NCBI RefSeq assembly: GCF_004364575.1
Contig: NZ_SOAG01000013.1
Location: forward strand, 1 to 64,000
Source of the DNA: Myroides indicus
GTDB lineage: Bacteria; Bacteroidota; Bacteroidia; Flavobacteriales; Flavobacteriaceae
Direction: 5' to 3'
Length of the DNA: 64,000 nt
Numbering within the stretch: position 1 is the first letter of the stretch; every line of letters starts with the position of its first letter. Below the pieces are notes generated by a model, which was not told the origin of the DNA, searched no databases, and saw nothing but the letters and a program-made list of their open reading frames with translations. A program made the position numbers and the translations under genes. Shown here in pieces: positions 36,389 to 45,146 of the stretch.

Positions 36389-36994
36389 TTATTTTTTATT
36401 TTGATACAATACAGGATTTAATTCTTCGTCATTATACATTTTCATTTGCTTATACACTTTCATGTATTTATCGCCATTGGCAATATCATTTAACAAATCG
36501 TCAATAGCGGTTGTCAGATCCTTTTTTTGCTCTAACAAAACATTGAGTTTTTCCTGACATTTTGCCCGGTGTTCTGCTGAAGCCTCTGCTCGATTTGCTT
36601 CTTCTTGCATGTGATAAATTTTTAGTGCTAAAATTGATAATCTATCGATTGCCCATGCCGGACTTTCTGAATTGATTTTTGCATTTTCTTTTACCTGTAC
36701 CTCTTTATATTTTTGCAGAAAATAACTGTCAATATATTCCACCATATCTGTGCGTTCCTGATTAGAAGCATCAATTCTTCGTTTCAGTTTTAAAGCTTCT
36801 ACCGGATCAATCTGCGGATCGCGGATAATGTCTTCAAAATGCCATTGCACCGTATCAATCCAATTTTTAAGGTATAAAAGGTGCTCTATTTTATCCTTTG
36901 TATAGGGATTATCTATAGGTTGATCAACATTGTCATATTTATGATAGTCGCGGATACTTTCTTCAAATATCGGAAAAGCTAATTCTGAAAACAT
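36389..36994 (-). CDS. DUF4254 domain protein
   Basis: This 201-residue soluble, highly helical and charged protein begins FSELAFPIFEESIRDYHKYD and includes LLYLKNWIDTVQWHFEDIIRDP and DRLSILALKIYHMQEE, the signature regions of DUF4254. It has no signal or membrane segment. Its biochemical role is not established. Members commonly sit beside GT9 genes in Bacteroidota, as here (one gene apart), so an LPS-related role is plausible. It is divergent from upp. Confidence 0.82.
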   Translation of the reverse strand: MFSELAFPIFEESIRDYHKYDNVDQPIDNPYTKDKIEHLLYLKNWIDTVQWHFEDIIRDPQIDPVEALKLKRRIDASNQERTDMVEYIDSYFLQKYKEVQVKENAKINSESPAWAIDRLSILALKIYHMQEEANRAEASAEHRAKCQEKLNVLLEQKKDLTTAIDDLLNDIANGDKYMKVYKQMKMYNDEELNPVLYQNKK

Positions 36995-37011
36995 ATTAAT
37001 AATTTTATTTA

Positions 37012-37019
37012 CAAATATA
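37012..37019 (-). promoter_or_regulatory. Predicted -7 box of the DUF4254 gene
   Basis: Reads TATATTTG on the minus strand, 18 bp before the start at 36994. The plus strand has only a near match (TACTTTTA) for upp. Confidence 0.45.
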
Positions 37020-37053
37020 GTTTTTATACTTTTATAGAACTAATTAAACGGTT

Positions 37054-37707
37054 ATGAAAATTCATTATATCTCGGAAAAAAACAGTATTTTAAATCATTT
37101 TTTGGCTCAATTGCGCGATGTTAATATACAAAAAGACAGTATGCGATTCAGAAAAAACATTGAACGAATAGGCGAAATTATGGCTTATGAGCTAAGCAAA
37201 ATCCTTCCTTACAAAGATATTTCTGTTCAGACTCCGTTAGGCATTAAACAAACTACCTGCCTAAAAGACAATGTTGTACTCTGCTCTATTCTGCGAGCGG
37301 GACTGGCATTGCACACCGGGTTTATGAATTTTTTTGACGATGCTGAAAATGGTTTCGTATCGGCGTACAGAAAACATGCCAAACCGGGAGAGATTGGTGA
37401 AATACTAGTGGAATATCAAGCTGCTCCTTCTTTTCAGGATAAGACTTTGATCTTGATAGACCCGATGCTTGCTACCGGACAATCCTTATTTGCCGTAATC
37501 AACAAACTCATTGCAGAAGACACTCCTAAAGAAATGCACATAGCAGTAGTAATTGCTGCTCCAGAAGGTATTGCTTTTTTAGAACAAAATCTGCCAGACT
37601 ACATTCATCTTTGGGTAGCAACACTGGATGACAGCCTGAATGAAGATAATTATATTGTTCCGGGCTTAGGTGATGCCGGAGATTTGGCTTATGGGCAAAA
37701 ACTATAA
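37054..37707 (+). CDS. upp: Uracil phosphoribosyltransferase
   Basis: The protein has 217 residues. It keeps CSILRAGLALHTGFM, the uracil-side loop VSAYRKH, and the PRPP motif TLILIDPMLATGQSL. The C-terminal uracil loop YIVPGLGDAGDLAYG is complete. It converts uracil plus PRPP to UMP in pyrimidine salvage. Its 3' end overlaps the convergent DUF6427-like gene by 6 bp with no terminator hairpin between them. Confidence 0.95.
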   Translation: MKIHYISEKNSILNHFLAQLRDVNIQKDSMRFRKNIERIGEIMAYELSKILPYKDISVQTPLGIKQTTCLKDNVVLCSILRAGLALHTGFMNFFDDAENGFVSAYRKHAKPGEIGEILVEYQAAPSFQDKTLILIDPMLATGQSLFAVINKLIAEDTPKEMHIAVVIAAPEGIAFLEQNLPDYIHLWVATLDDSLNEDNYIVPGLGDAGDLAYGQKL

Positions 37708-38637
37708 TATAAGCTGAGCAATACAGAAAAAAACACCAATAAAAAAGATGGTATATATATTCGCTTCTTTCCGCCAGTGCTGAGGAATACGCTCAATATA
37801 ATTAGCTCCTAAAACCGCTAACGGAAAGAAAGTAAACATCAGTACTCCGTTATTTTTATCAGAAGATATTATATAAATTGCCACTCCAATAACAAAAGAA
37901 AGAATCATCTTTTTATGCATATTCTGCATATTGTAAGATTTTGACTTAATGGAAAAAAGCTGTGTTATAAAATACAGCAATGCAATAGAAGTAAAAACTG
38001 CCAATGCAATATTTTGATAGATATTTTCAAAATATAAAAAGTCAAAACTAATCCTGCTCTTAGTCAAAAACCACTCTATATAGTTTTCATCACTAAAACC
38101 AAGATATAGTGCTAAAAATATCGTTACACAAAATAGTGCTAAAAAAGGAATAACCCAATTTTTATAATCTTTGATTCCATAGTACGCAATAGCAAATAAA
38201 ACTAAGATAATAAAAAGGATACTCCAGAAGTAAAATAAACTTGCTACAAAAATCCAGAATGAGGCATCAAATATTTTTTCTTTTGACTGTTTTAAAGAGT
38301 GGAGCGAAAATATTCTTCTGAGTGCCAGCATCACAAAATAATTAGAAATGATGACTTTGGTATGGACTAAAACGGAAGGAAAAAGAAGTAAAAAAGAAAC
38401 AAACAGCAAAGGAGCGTAGGCATTGTCATTTACCAACCTGTTTCGCGAAACAATCCACTGAGATAGATACATCGTTAAAAGAAGTAAAATCAGCAAAACA
38501 GATTTTTTAGCTATTTCATAACCTGTCCAGTTTATATTCTGGTTTATTCCTATATATAAGCTATACGATACAACAACTAAAATTGTCAGTATAATGTAAT
38601 TAATAGGTTTTGTTTTACTAAAAATACTTGCTAACAT
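37702..38637 (-). CDS. DUF6427-like multi-pass membrane protein
   Basis: The protein has 311 residues and about eight to nine hydrophobic helices, starting MLASIFSKTKPINYIILTIL. Short polar loops separate the helices, with no enzymatic motif. Proteins of this shape, next to upp and a small DUF6341-like gene, recur in flavobacteria and are filed as DUF6427. I name it from that recalled context, so family assignment is moderate and function unknown. Confidence 0.6.
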   Translation of the reverse strand: MLASIFSKTKPINYIILTILVVVSYSLYIGINQNINWTGYEIAKKSVLLILLLLTMYLSQWIVSRNRLVNDNAYAPLLFVSFLLLFPSVLVHTKVIISNYFVMLALRRIFSLHSLKQSKEKIFDASFWIFVASLFYFWSILFIILVLFAIAYYGIKDYKNWVIPFLALFCVTIFLALYLGFSDENYIEWFLTKSRISFDFLYFENIYQNIALAVFTSIALLYFITQLFSIKSKSYNMQNMHKKMILSFVIGVAIYIISSDKNNGVLMFTFFPLAVLGANYIERIPQHWRKEANIYTIFFIGVFFCIAQLIL

Positions 38638-38649
38638 GTATATATTTTA

Positions 38650-38657
38650 TATTTTTG
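38650..38657 (+). promoter_or_regulatory. Possible -7 box for the small DUF6341-like gene
   Basis: TATTTTTG matches TAnnTTTG but is 84 bp upstream of the ATG at 38741, so a long leader or another promoter is possible. Confidence 0.25.
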
Positions 38658-38740
38658 TAATCAATATATCGCCCTGCTCTTGTTTAGTAATAGCGAATAT
38701 TTAGAGTTAAAAACTTTTTGTAATTAAAAAATAGAACAAA

Positions 38741-38971
38741 ATGACCTCATTTTTCAACGGATTAGGATTTCTTTTTGAAAAAGTTCTATTTTGGCCAATG
38801 GACTTGTTAGCCAAAACAGAACTTAGTAACTGGTGGGTTGCCAATATTGTTACCTGGATTTTCATCCTTATTACTTTTTATTTCTTTATCTATTGGTTGA
38901 AACAACTAAATATATTTAGACAAAACAAAGAGGACGAACAAGATACAACCGCTCATTCATTTTTGAAATAG
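38741..38971 (+). CDS. Small DUF6341-like membrane protein
   Basis: The protein has 76 residues: MTSFFNGLGFLFEKVLFWPMDLLAKTEL, then one strong membrane helix (VANIVTWIFILITFYFFIYWL) and a charged tail ending DTTAHSFLK. This pattern matches a conserved flavobacterial small protein next to purD and upp, filed as DUF6341; older annotations wrongly called such proteins uracil phosphoribosyltransferase. Function unknown. It is convergent with purD, and its likely terminator lies inside the purD coding end. Confidence 0.7.
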   Translation: MTSFFNGLGFLFEKVLFWPMDLLAKTELSNWWVANIVTWIFILITFYFFIYWLKQLNIFRQNKEDEQDTTAHSFLK

Positions 38972-38981
38972 CAAGATCTTT

Positions 38982-40256
38982 TTAAAGATCAAATCCAATA
39001 TCTTTTCTGTAAAAAATCTTATCAAAGCTTATTTTATCTATGTTTTGATAAGATTTTTTTAATGCTTCTTCAAAAGTTTTTCCATACGAAGTAACCGCTA
39101 AAACTCTTCCTCCGCTAGTAACTATTTCTCCTCCTTTTTCGGTTGTTCCTGCATGAAAAACAATGGAATCGCTATTTATTTCTTTTAGCCCATTGATTAC
39201 TTTTCCCTTTTCATATGCTTCCGGATAACCTCCTGAAACCAGCATTACCGTTGTTGCACTGTGTTCATCGATTTCAAGGTCTTTTTCTCCTAATGTTTCA
39301 TTTGCCAACGCTTGAAATATCTCTACTAAATCTGATTTTATTCTAGGCATGACTACCTCCGTCTCGGGATCTCCCATACGAACGTTGTACTCTATCACAT
39401 ACGGATCTTCACCTACTTTTATCAAACCAATAAAAACGAACCCTTTATAATCCAACTGATCTTTTTTAATTCCTTCAACAGTAGGAATTACAATGCGCTC
39501 TTCTACTTTTTTCATAAAGTCGTCCGTAGCAAAAGGAACCGGCGATACCGCTCCCATTCCTCCTGTGTTCAAACCTTTATCCCCTTCTCCAATGCGCTTG
39601 TAATCTTTGGCCGTTGGCAAAATTTTATACGACTTACCATCTGTCAGCACAAAACAGCTCAACTCAATTCCCGACAAAAACTCTTCAATAACTACTTTGG
39701 AACTGGCATCTCCAAACTTGGCATCAACAAGCATATTTTCAAGTTCGGCTTCAGCTTCTTTTATATCTTCTAAAATCACAACTCCTTTTCCGGCAGCCAA
39801 CCCATCTGCTTTTAGTACATAAGGCGCAGTGAGTGTTTTTAAAAAGATCTTTCCTTCTTCAATGGTATCTTTAGTAAAACTTTGATAAGCTGCTGTGGGG
39901 ATATTGTGTTTAAACAAAAATTCTTTTGCAAAATCTTTGCTTCCCTCTAACTGCGCTCCTTTCATAGAGGGTCCTATAACAGGAATATGGCTGATTTGAT
40001 TGTCTGATTTAAAAAAATCGACAATCCCTCTTACCAAGGGGTCTTCCGGTCCAACCACAACCATATTTATACTGTGTGCTAATACTGCTTCTTTTACTTC
40101 TTTAAAATCATTCGGATTTACCTGAATGTTGGTTGCAATCTGAGCTGTACCGGCATTTCCCGGCGCTACAAATAGTTTGTGGCAAAGATTACTCTGAAGC
40201 ATTTTCCAAGCCAATGCATGCTCTCGTCCTCCGGATCCTAATAATAATATTTTCAT
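38982..40256 (-). CDS. purD: Phosphoribosylamine-glycine ligase
   Basis: The start was set at 40256 (424 residues) because MKILLLGSGGREHALAWKM is the standard PurD N-terminus; ten extra upstream residues are unlikely. ATP-grasp features follow: KADGLAAGKGVVI, EEFLSGIELSCFVLTDG, GDKGLNTGGMGAVSP and NVRMGDPETEVVMP. It makes glycinamide ribonucleotide, step two of purine synthesis. The last 25 codons contain a terminator-like hairpin. It is transcribed alone. Confidence 0.95.
   Translation of the reverse strand: MKILLLGSGGREHALAWKMLQSNLCHKLFVAPGNAGTAQIATNIQVNPNDFKEVKEAVLAHSINMVVVGPEDPLVRGIVDFFKSDNQISHIPVIGPSMKGAQLEGSKDFAKEFLFKHNIPTAAYQSFTKDTIEEGKIFLKTLTAPYVLKADGLAAGKGVVILEDIKEAEAELENMLVDAKFGDASSKVVIEEFLSGIELSCFVLTDGKSYKILPTAKDYKRIGEGDKGLNTGGMGAVSPVPFATDDFMKKVEERIVIPTVEGIKKDQLDYKGFVFIGLIKVGEDPYVIEYNVRMGDPETEVVMPRIKSDLVEIFQALANETLGEKDLEIDEHSATTVMLVSGGYPEAYEKGKVINGLKEINSDSIVFHAGTTEKGGEIVTSGGRVLAVTSYGKTFEEALKKSYQNIDKISFDKIFYRKDIGFDL
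39011..39059 (+). terminator. Terminator hairpin embedded in the 3' coding end of purD
   Basis: A 16-bp perfect stem (39011-39026/39044-39059) with a 17-nt loop is followed by a T-run on the plus strand. It lies 40 bp after the DUF6341-like stop, so it can end that transcript while coding for the last residues of PurD on the other strand. Confidence 0.65.
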
Positions 40257-40283
40257 CAAATTGTGTCGTTTGTTATTAGAGTT

Positions 40284-40291
40284 CAAAAATA
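40284..40291 (-). promoter_or_regulatory. Predicted -7 box of purD
   Basis: Reads TATTTTTG on the minus strand, 28 bp before the start codon at 40256. Confidence 0.45.
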
Positions 40292-40354
40292 ACTATAAAT
40301 AGAAGAATAGTGAAAAAACAACAATCAATAAAACCGATTAGTTATCCACTTTTG

Positions 40355-41704
40355 TTAATATGCCTTATCTTCTCCTTTAAAGATATTGTAAATCGTTAGG
40401 TAAATAATCTTTAAGTCTAAAAAAATGGACCAGTTTTCCAGATAAAACAAATCGTATTTAAACCGGTTAACAATATCTCTATTACTTTCTATTTCGCCTC
40501 TGTATCCGTGTGTTTGCGCCATTCCTGTTATTCCCGGCTTAACCAAGTGTCTCAGCATAAATCTATTTACTCGTTTGGCGTACATTTTTGTATGGACAAC
40601 CATGTGAGGTCTAGGTCCTACGATAGACATATCACCCAATAATACATTAAAAAACTGCGGAAATTCATCTATACTCGTCTTTCTTATAAAAGCTCCAATC
40701 TTAGTAATTCTATCATCATTTTTGGTGGCTTGAACTTTATCGCTTTCTTCATTGAGTCTCATTGAACGAAACTTGTAACAATAGAATTCTTTGTCATTTA
40801 ATCCTGTTCGTTTTTGTTTAAAAAGAATTGGTCCCTTGGATTCTGTTTTAATTAAAATAGCTATTAAAGGCATTAGCCACGACAAAACAAAGACAATTGT
40901 AAACAGCGAAAAAATAATATCAAACAACCTTTTAACAAATCGGTTATAAATTTTATCAAGCGCAATTACTCTTCTTGGAACAATGGGGATAAAATCATAA
41001 TAATCTACTTTGAGATTGTGCGTTAATACTTGCTTTTGATTAGGCACATATTTCAGGGTTTTTAAATTGTTATCTGCAAATTCTAATAAATCATGATAAT
41101 CTGAATCTTTTACTAATGAAAACTGGATGTAAATTTCATCTATCTTGTTATTGAGGATACATTCTTTTATTTCATCCAAACAACTGTCTTCTTTTATTCC
41201 TTCAAAAGAGTTTGATATCCTGTATCCTAAATCAGTACGGGTAATGAATAAATCTTTAAGCATTTCTATCTCTTTTCCCGCTCCTATAACAACTACATTT
41301 CTAAAGTTTCCGCCTAAAACTCTTCGAATATATTTTAAGGTGAAAAATATACCAAACTTGACAAGAGTAATTAAGACAAATGTAGAAACCCCATACATAA
41401 AAAGTTCTTTTTGTTCTGTAAAACGAGTAAAGAAACCGTTGAATGAAGTAACCACTATAAACTGAAGCACAAACTGCTTAAAGAGTTTTTCAACAATACG
41501 GACAATCCTTGTATGCCGATAAACATCATAAAAATCGGTAAGCCAAGAGAGCATTATCCAAGAGAGAGATAATAAAAAGCAAAAAGAAAACTCTCTCTCT
41601 ATAAATGGAAAGTATACAAACGCCATTGTATTAACAATGACTAGATCAATAATCATTGTCAGCGGCCGGATAAATTTTGAAAACCTACCGTTACTTGCTC
41701 TCAC
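40355..41704 (-). CDS. Initiating undecaprenyl-phosphate sugar phosphotransferase (WcaJ/WbaP type)
   Basis: The protein has 449 residues: four N-terminal helices (about 10-125), a Rossmann-like CoA-binding-type region (VVVIGAGKEIEMLKDLF), a fifth membrane hairpin (about 262-285), and the catalytic bacterial sugar transferase domain. The latter has FKQKRTGLNDKEFYCYKFRSM, KTSIDEFPQFFNVLLGDMSI, VGPRPH and KPGITGMAQ. It loads the first sugar-1-phosphate on the lipid carrier to start repeat-unit assembly. It abuts the decarboxylase gene (1-bp overlap), forming a two-gene unit divergent from the GT4 gene. Confidence 0.9.
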   Translation of the reverse strand: MRASNGRFSKFIRPLTMIIDLVIVNTMAFVYFPFIEREFSFCFLLSLSWIMLSWLTDFYDVYRHTRIVRIVEKLFKQFVLQFIVVTSFNGFFTRFTEQKELFMYGVSTFVLITLVKFGIFFTLKYIRRVLGGNFRNVVVIGAGKEIEMLKDLFITRTDLGYRISNSFEGIKEDSCLDEIKECILNNKIDEIYIQFSLVKDSDYHDLLEFADNNLKTLKYVPNQKQVLTHNLKVDYYDFIPIVPRRVIALDKIYNRFVKRLFDIIFSLFTIVFVLSWLMPLIAILIKTESKGPILFKQKRTGLNDKEFYCYKFRSMRLNEESDKVQATKNDDRITKIGAFIRKTSIDEFPQFFNVLLGDMSIVGPRPHMVVHTKMYAKRVNRFMLRHLVKPGITGMAQTHGYRGEIESNRDIVNRFKYDLFYLENWSIFLDLKIIYLTIYNIFKGEDKAY

Positions 41705-42687
41705 TAATATATGTATTTTGAAAAATCTTTATGTTCTTCTTTAATCAAATCACTATTGGAAAAATCTTTGAAATATTTATAAGTTTTCATCAATCCTTCA
41801 TTTCTGTTGATTTTAGGAGTCCAATCTAATATATTTTTAGCCCTATCTATATTAGGACAACGCTGAAGCGGGTCATTTATTGGTAAATCATTAAAAATTA
41901 TTCTTTGCTTGCTCTGAGTCATTTCTAAAATTTCTTTTGCAAAATCCAAAATAGAGATTTCTTCCGGGTTGCCTATATTCACAGGCAAACTATAATCTGA
42001 AAACAACAGTCTGAATATTCCTTCTATCTGATCATCGATATAACAAAACGAACGGGTTTGCGAGCCATCACCGAAAACTGTCAAATCTTCCCCTCTCAAA
42101 ACCTGTCCGATAAATGCAGGGATTACTCTTCCATCATTGAGCCTCATTCGAGGTCCATAAGTATTAAAAATACGAACAATGCGTGTTTCCAGTCCATGAA
42201 ACGTGTGGTATGCCATAGTGAGAGATTCCTGAAAACGCTTTGCTTCGTCATATACTCCTCTTGGACCTATTGCATTTACATTTCCATAATACTCTTCGGT
42301 TTGCGGATGTATTAGCGGATCTCCATATACTTCTGAAGTTGATGCAATTAGAATTCTAGCTTTTTTAACTCTGGCTAGCCCTAGTAAATTATGAGTACCC
42401 AACGAACCCACTTTTAACGTCTGAATCGGGATCTTTAAATAATCTATCGGACTAGCAGGTGATGCAAAATGAAGAATATAATCTAACTTTCCGGGAACAT
42501 GTACAAACTTTGTTACATCGTGATGATAAAATTCGAAATTTTCCAATCCGAAAAGGTGCTGGATATTTTTTAAGTCTCCAGTAATAAGATTGTCCATGCC
42601 AATAACATGAAACCCTTCTGCAATAAATCTATCGCAAAGGTGTGACCCTAAAAAACCTGCTGCTCCCGTGATAAGTATGCGTTTCAT
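41704..42687 (-). CDS. UDP-glucuronate decarboxylase (UDP-xylose synthase-like)
   Basis: The 327-residue extended SDR has [20 protein letters not shown] (NAD loop), STSEVYGDP (catalytic Ser/Thr region), YDEAKRFQE (YxxxK with Tyr and Lys) and [21 protein letters not shown]. These are hallmarks of UDP-xylose synthases, which convert UDP-glucuronate to UDP-xylose. It supplies a pentose donor for the polysaccharide. The gene begins close to a strong promoter match that may give an almost leaderless mRNA. UDP-glucose dehydrogenase is not in the window. Confidence 0.87.
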   Translation of the reverse strand: MKRILITGAAGFLGSHLCDRFIAEGFHVIGMDNLITGDLKNIQHLFGLENFEFYHHDVTKFVHVPGKLDYILHFASPASPIDYLKIPIQTLKVGSLGTHNLLGLARVKKARILIASTSEVYGDPLIHPQTEEYYGNVNAIGPRGVYDEAKRFQESLTMAYHTFHGLETRIVRIFNTYGPRMRLNDGRVIPAFIGQVLRGEDLTVFGDGSQTRSFCYIDDQIEGIFRLLFSDYSLPVNIGNPEEISILDFAKEILEMTQSKQRIIFNDLPINDPLQRCPNIDRAKNILDWTPKINRNEGLMKTYKYFKDFSNSDLIKEEHKDFSKYIY

Positions 42688-42694
42688 AGAAATG

Positions 42695-42724
42695 CAAAGT
42701 TAACTTGTTTTATTCTTAAAACAA
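42695..42724 (-). promoter_or_regulatory. Predicted promoter of the decarboxylase-sugar transferase unit
   Basis: TAACTTTG (42702-42695) has a TTG (42724-42722) 19 bp upstream, close to the Bacteroidota -33/-7 optimum. The -7 box ends only 7 bp before the start codon at 42687, so the transcript should be leaderless or nearly so. Confidence 0.6.
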
Positions 42725-42764
42725 TATTTTAAATATAATGTTTTTATATTGTGTATTGTATATC

Positions 42765-42772
42765 TACATTTG
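42765..42772 (+). promoter_or_regulatory. Predicted -7 box of the GT4 gene
   Basis: TACATTTG matches TAnnTTTG, 67 bp before the TTG start at 42840. Confidence 0.4.
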
Positions 42773-42839
42773 TAACATAACTTGTTGTTGTTTTCTTACT
42801 AAAAAACAAAGAGATTTATTATTTTTAACTTAAAAGAAT

Positions 42840-43922
42840 TTGAAGAAAGTACTGATAGTAGATTGGCTAGATAAATATGGCGGTGCAGAACGAGTCATTA
42901 AGGATTTGTATGCATCTGTACAATTTGACAAAGTTTATACAATGGTAAATGTCATGGAGAGGTCTGACTTAGAAAACATTTTTCCTGGATTAAAATATAG
43001 CATCATTACCTCTCCCCTCCAAAGATTCGGGTTTAAGTTTAGACTTTTTTTCTTTTTATTTTGGAATACTATTGAGAAAATCCAAATCGATACTGATTCT
43101 CAATTAATTTTTTCATCTTCTCATGCTGTAGCTAAAGGAATTAATAAATCAAATAAAAACCAAATTCATATTAGTTATTTTCAGGCTCCAAATGCAAATT
43201 ATATTTGGGATGAGGCTCCAATATATTTTGGGAAATTCTATTTTTTCATAAAACCAATGCTCTATTTTTTAAGAAAGAAAGATATAAGCCATGGACAAAA
43301 ACCAGACTTTATTATTGCAAACTCAAAATTTGTGCAAAATTGGATTAAAGAAAAATACAATCGAAACTCTGTTGTAATATATCCTCCTATTAACCTTTCA
43401 GATTTTACTTTAAAAATAGAAAAAGAAGATTACTACATTGCTGTTGGCAGGATAGTACATATTAAAAGGTTTGACATTATTATTGATGCGTTTAATAAAA
43501 ACAAAAAAAAACTTATTATTGTTGGCGATGGAGAATTATTAAACAGAATAAGAAAAAGATCTAATGATAATATTTTTTTTAAGGGATTTGCAGGGCATAA
43601 AGAAATCAACCATCTGATTGGTTCTGCAAAAGCTTTTATACAAGCCGGAATAGAGGGCTTCGGCATAGCTCCATTAGAGGCTCAAGCTTGTGGAACACCA
43701 GTAATTGCCTATAGAAAGGGAGGGGTAACAGAAACCGTTATCGAAAATGAAACAGGAATTTTCTTTGATACACAATCTGCTGAAAGCTTGATAAATGCTA
43801 TAACTTTATTCGAATCTAAATCATTTAATCCTATTTCTATTAGTAATCATGCTCATCAATTTACAGAGGAGAGGTTTAAAAATGAAATAGCTGCATTTAT
43901 TAAATCAAAGATTAAAAACTAA
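42840..43922 (+). CDS. Glycosyltransferase family 4 with TTG start
   Basis: The protein has 360 residues. It starts with TTG at 42840, because KKVLIVDWLDKYGGAERVIKDLY is the expected N-terminal donor-side beta strand and loop and no in-frame ATG exists upstream. The C-terminal domain shows AVGRIVHIKRFDIIIDAF, FKGFAGHKEI and the GT4 nucleotide-sugar site IEGFGIAPLEAQACGTPVIAY with its EX7E-type glutamates. It adds a sugar to the growing lipid-linked unit in the cytosol. It is the only plus-strand gene of the polysaccharide locus; its end overlaps the convergent polymerase-like gene by 11 bp. Confidence 0.9.
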   Translation: MKKVLIVDWLDKYGGAERVIKDLYASVQFDKVYTMVNVMERSDLENIFPGLKYSIITSPLQRFGFKFRLFFFLFWNTIEKIQIDTDSQLIFSSSHAVAKGINKSNKNQIHISYFQAPNANYIWDEAPIYFGKFYFFIKPMLYFLRKKDISHGQKPDFIIANSKFVQNWIKEKYNRNSVVIYPPINLSDFTLKIEKEDYYIAVGRIVHIKRFDIIIDAFNKNKKKLIIVGDGELLNRIRKRSNDNIFFKGFAGHKEINHLIGSAKAFIQAGIEGFGIAPLEAQACGTPVIAYRKGGVTETVIENETGIFFDTQSAESLINAITLFESKSFNPISISNHAHQFTEERFKNEIAAFIKSKIKN

Positions 43923-45144
43923 AATTATTTTTATGTTTAAAAGTCTGATTTATAGATAAACAAAGCCATATTACAAACCCAAATAAATAAGAGCCCAGCT
44001 GAACATTCATCAAATTTTCTACCATGCAAAAGTTAAATAAAAGAATAAGCATTGCCATCGGTATAAACTCTTTCTTTAGTATTTTCCAAAAATAAAAAAA
44101 GACTCCTGTAAATGTTAGAAAACCCAAAAAACCCGTTAATAAATAATATTCTATAAACTGATTATGTGTTCCAAAAAGAGATTTCATAAAATATTCTCTC
44201 AATCTATTATTCTTTGTTTTAACATCATAACAATCAGCCATTTTCGCTTGTAATAGCTTTTCTTTTCCTAGTCCAATAAACTTATTAAAATCTCTTTCTT
44301 TTGCTAAATCTTTTGCACAACTCCAAATAATAATTCGCGGTTCTTGTTCTTTTAATTGCTCAATAATTTCACTTTGATTAAAACTGGATAATTCGAATCT
44401 CTTTTTTAAAGTAGTACTAAAATAAAAAACTGATAATATACTTAAGCAAACCGCTATCAAGCCTAATGTTTTATATTTCCAATTAGTCTTTAAATAAATT
44501 AATATATATATCAACAAAACAAAAACTAGTGAGACCAGCTGTATTCTATTACCGATAACTATGAGATAGACGATATAAAAAAAAGATAATCCGCAATAAA
44601 ACCATTTTATTTTTCCATAACTGAATCTTATTAAATATGCGCAAAATAGAATACCTAAGGCCAATAGAAAACCAAGATACGGACGGCTTACTAATAATAA
44701 TCCATTAATATGCCCTCCTTCTACCATATTAAAATTTATACTATCAAAATAATAATTAGCAACATTAGCCATTCCCCTTACCGCAAGTACCGTCAATACA
44801 GATAAGTAAATTTTCAATAAAACACGAATATCTGACAACCAAGATAGTACAATAGAAGATAAAGCAACTAATCCCAATAATCCAAAACGTTTTTCTCCTA
44901 ATTCTTGAAAGAACAATCCATGCAAAAACTGATATCCTAAAAATATACCTATAACTGCATACGCTATTTTATAGCTCTTAAGATAAGTATAAATATTTTT
45001 TTTTGTGCGTTTCCAATCTAATAAAACAAATAAAATAAGAGCAATTAAAGCAATATTTACAATTTTAAAACCAAATACCAAGAAAAAGATATAAACACTT
45101 AGGAAAAAAACACTTCCTATCTTAGACAACTTTTCACTCATCAA
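43912..45144 (-). CDS. O-antigen polymerase/ligase-like membrane protein (first)
   Basis: The protein has 410 residues and about ten to eleven hydrophobic helices. A longer polar loop near 270-320 contains GLGKEKLLQ and FGTHNQFIEYYLLTG, the last resembling the Wzy/WaaL family motif HNxxxxxxxxxG. These enzymes polymerise repeat units or attach polymer to lipid A in the periplasm. A second such gene lies at 48604. The sequence does not tell which is polymerase and which is ligase. It is the last gene of the 11-gene minus-strand run, 2 bp after the GT2 gene. Confidence 0.78.
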   Translation of the reverse strand: MMSEKLSKIGSVFFLSVYIFFLVFGFKIVNIALIALILFVLLDWKRTKKNIYTYLKSYKIAYAVIGIFLGYQFLHGLFFQELGEKRFGLLGLVALSSIVLSWLSDIRVLLKIYLSVLTVLAVRGMANVANYYFDSINFNMVEGGHINGLLLVSRPYLGFLLALGILFCAYLIRFSYGKIKWFYCGLSFFYIVYLIVIGNRIQLVSLVFVLLIYILIYLKTNWKYKTLGLIAVCLSILSVFYFSTTLKKRFELSSFNQSEIIEQLKEQEPRIIIWSCAKDLAKERDFNKFIGLGKEKLLQAKMADCYDVKTKNNRLREYFMKSLFGTHNQFIEYYLLTGFLGFLTFTGVFFYFWKILKKEFIPMAMLILLFNFCMVENLMNVQLGSYLFGFVIWLCLSINQTFKHKNNFSF

Positions 45145-45146
45145 TC

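Noticed and set aside
38650..38740. Small RNA gene in the gap before the DUF6341-like gene
   Set aside because: A promoter-like box is present, but there is no terminator hairpin within the gap; a leader of the downstream gene is simpler.
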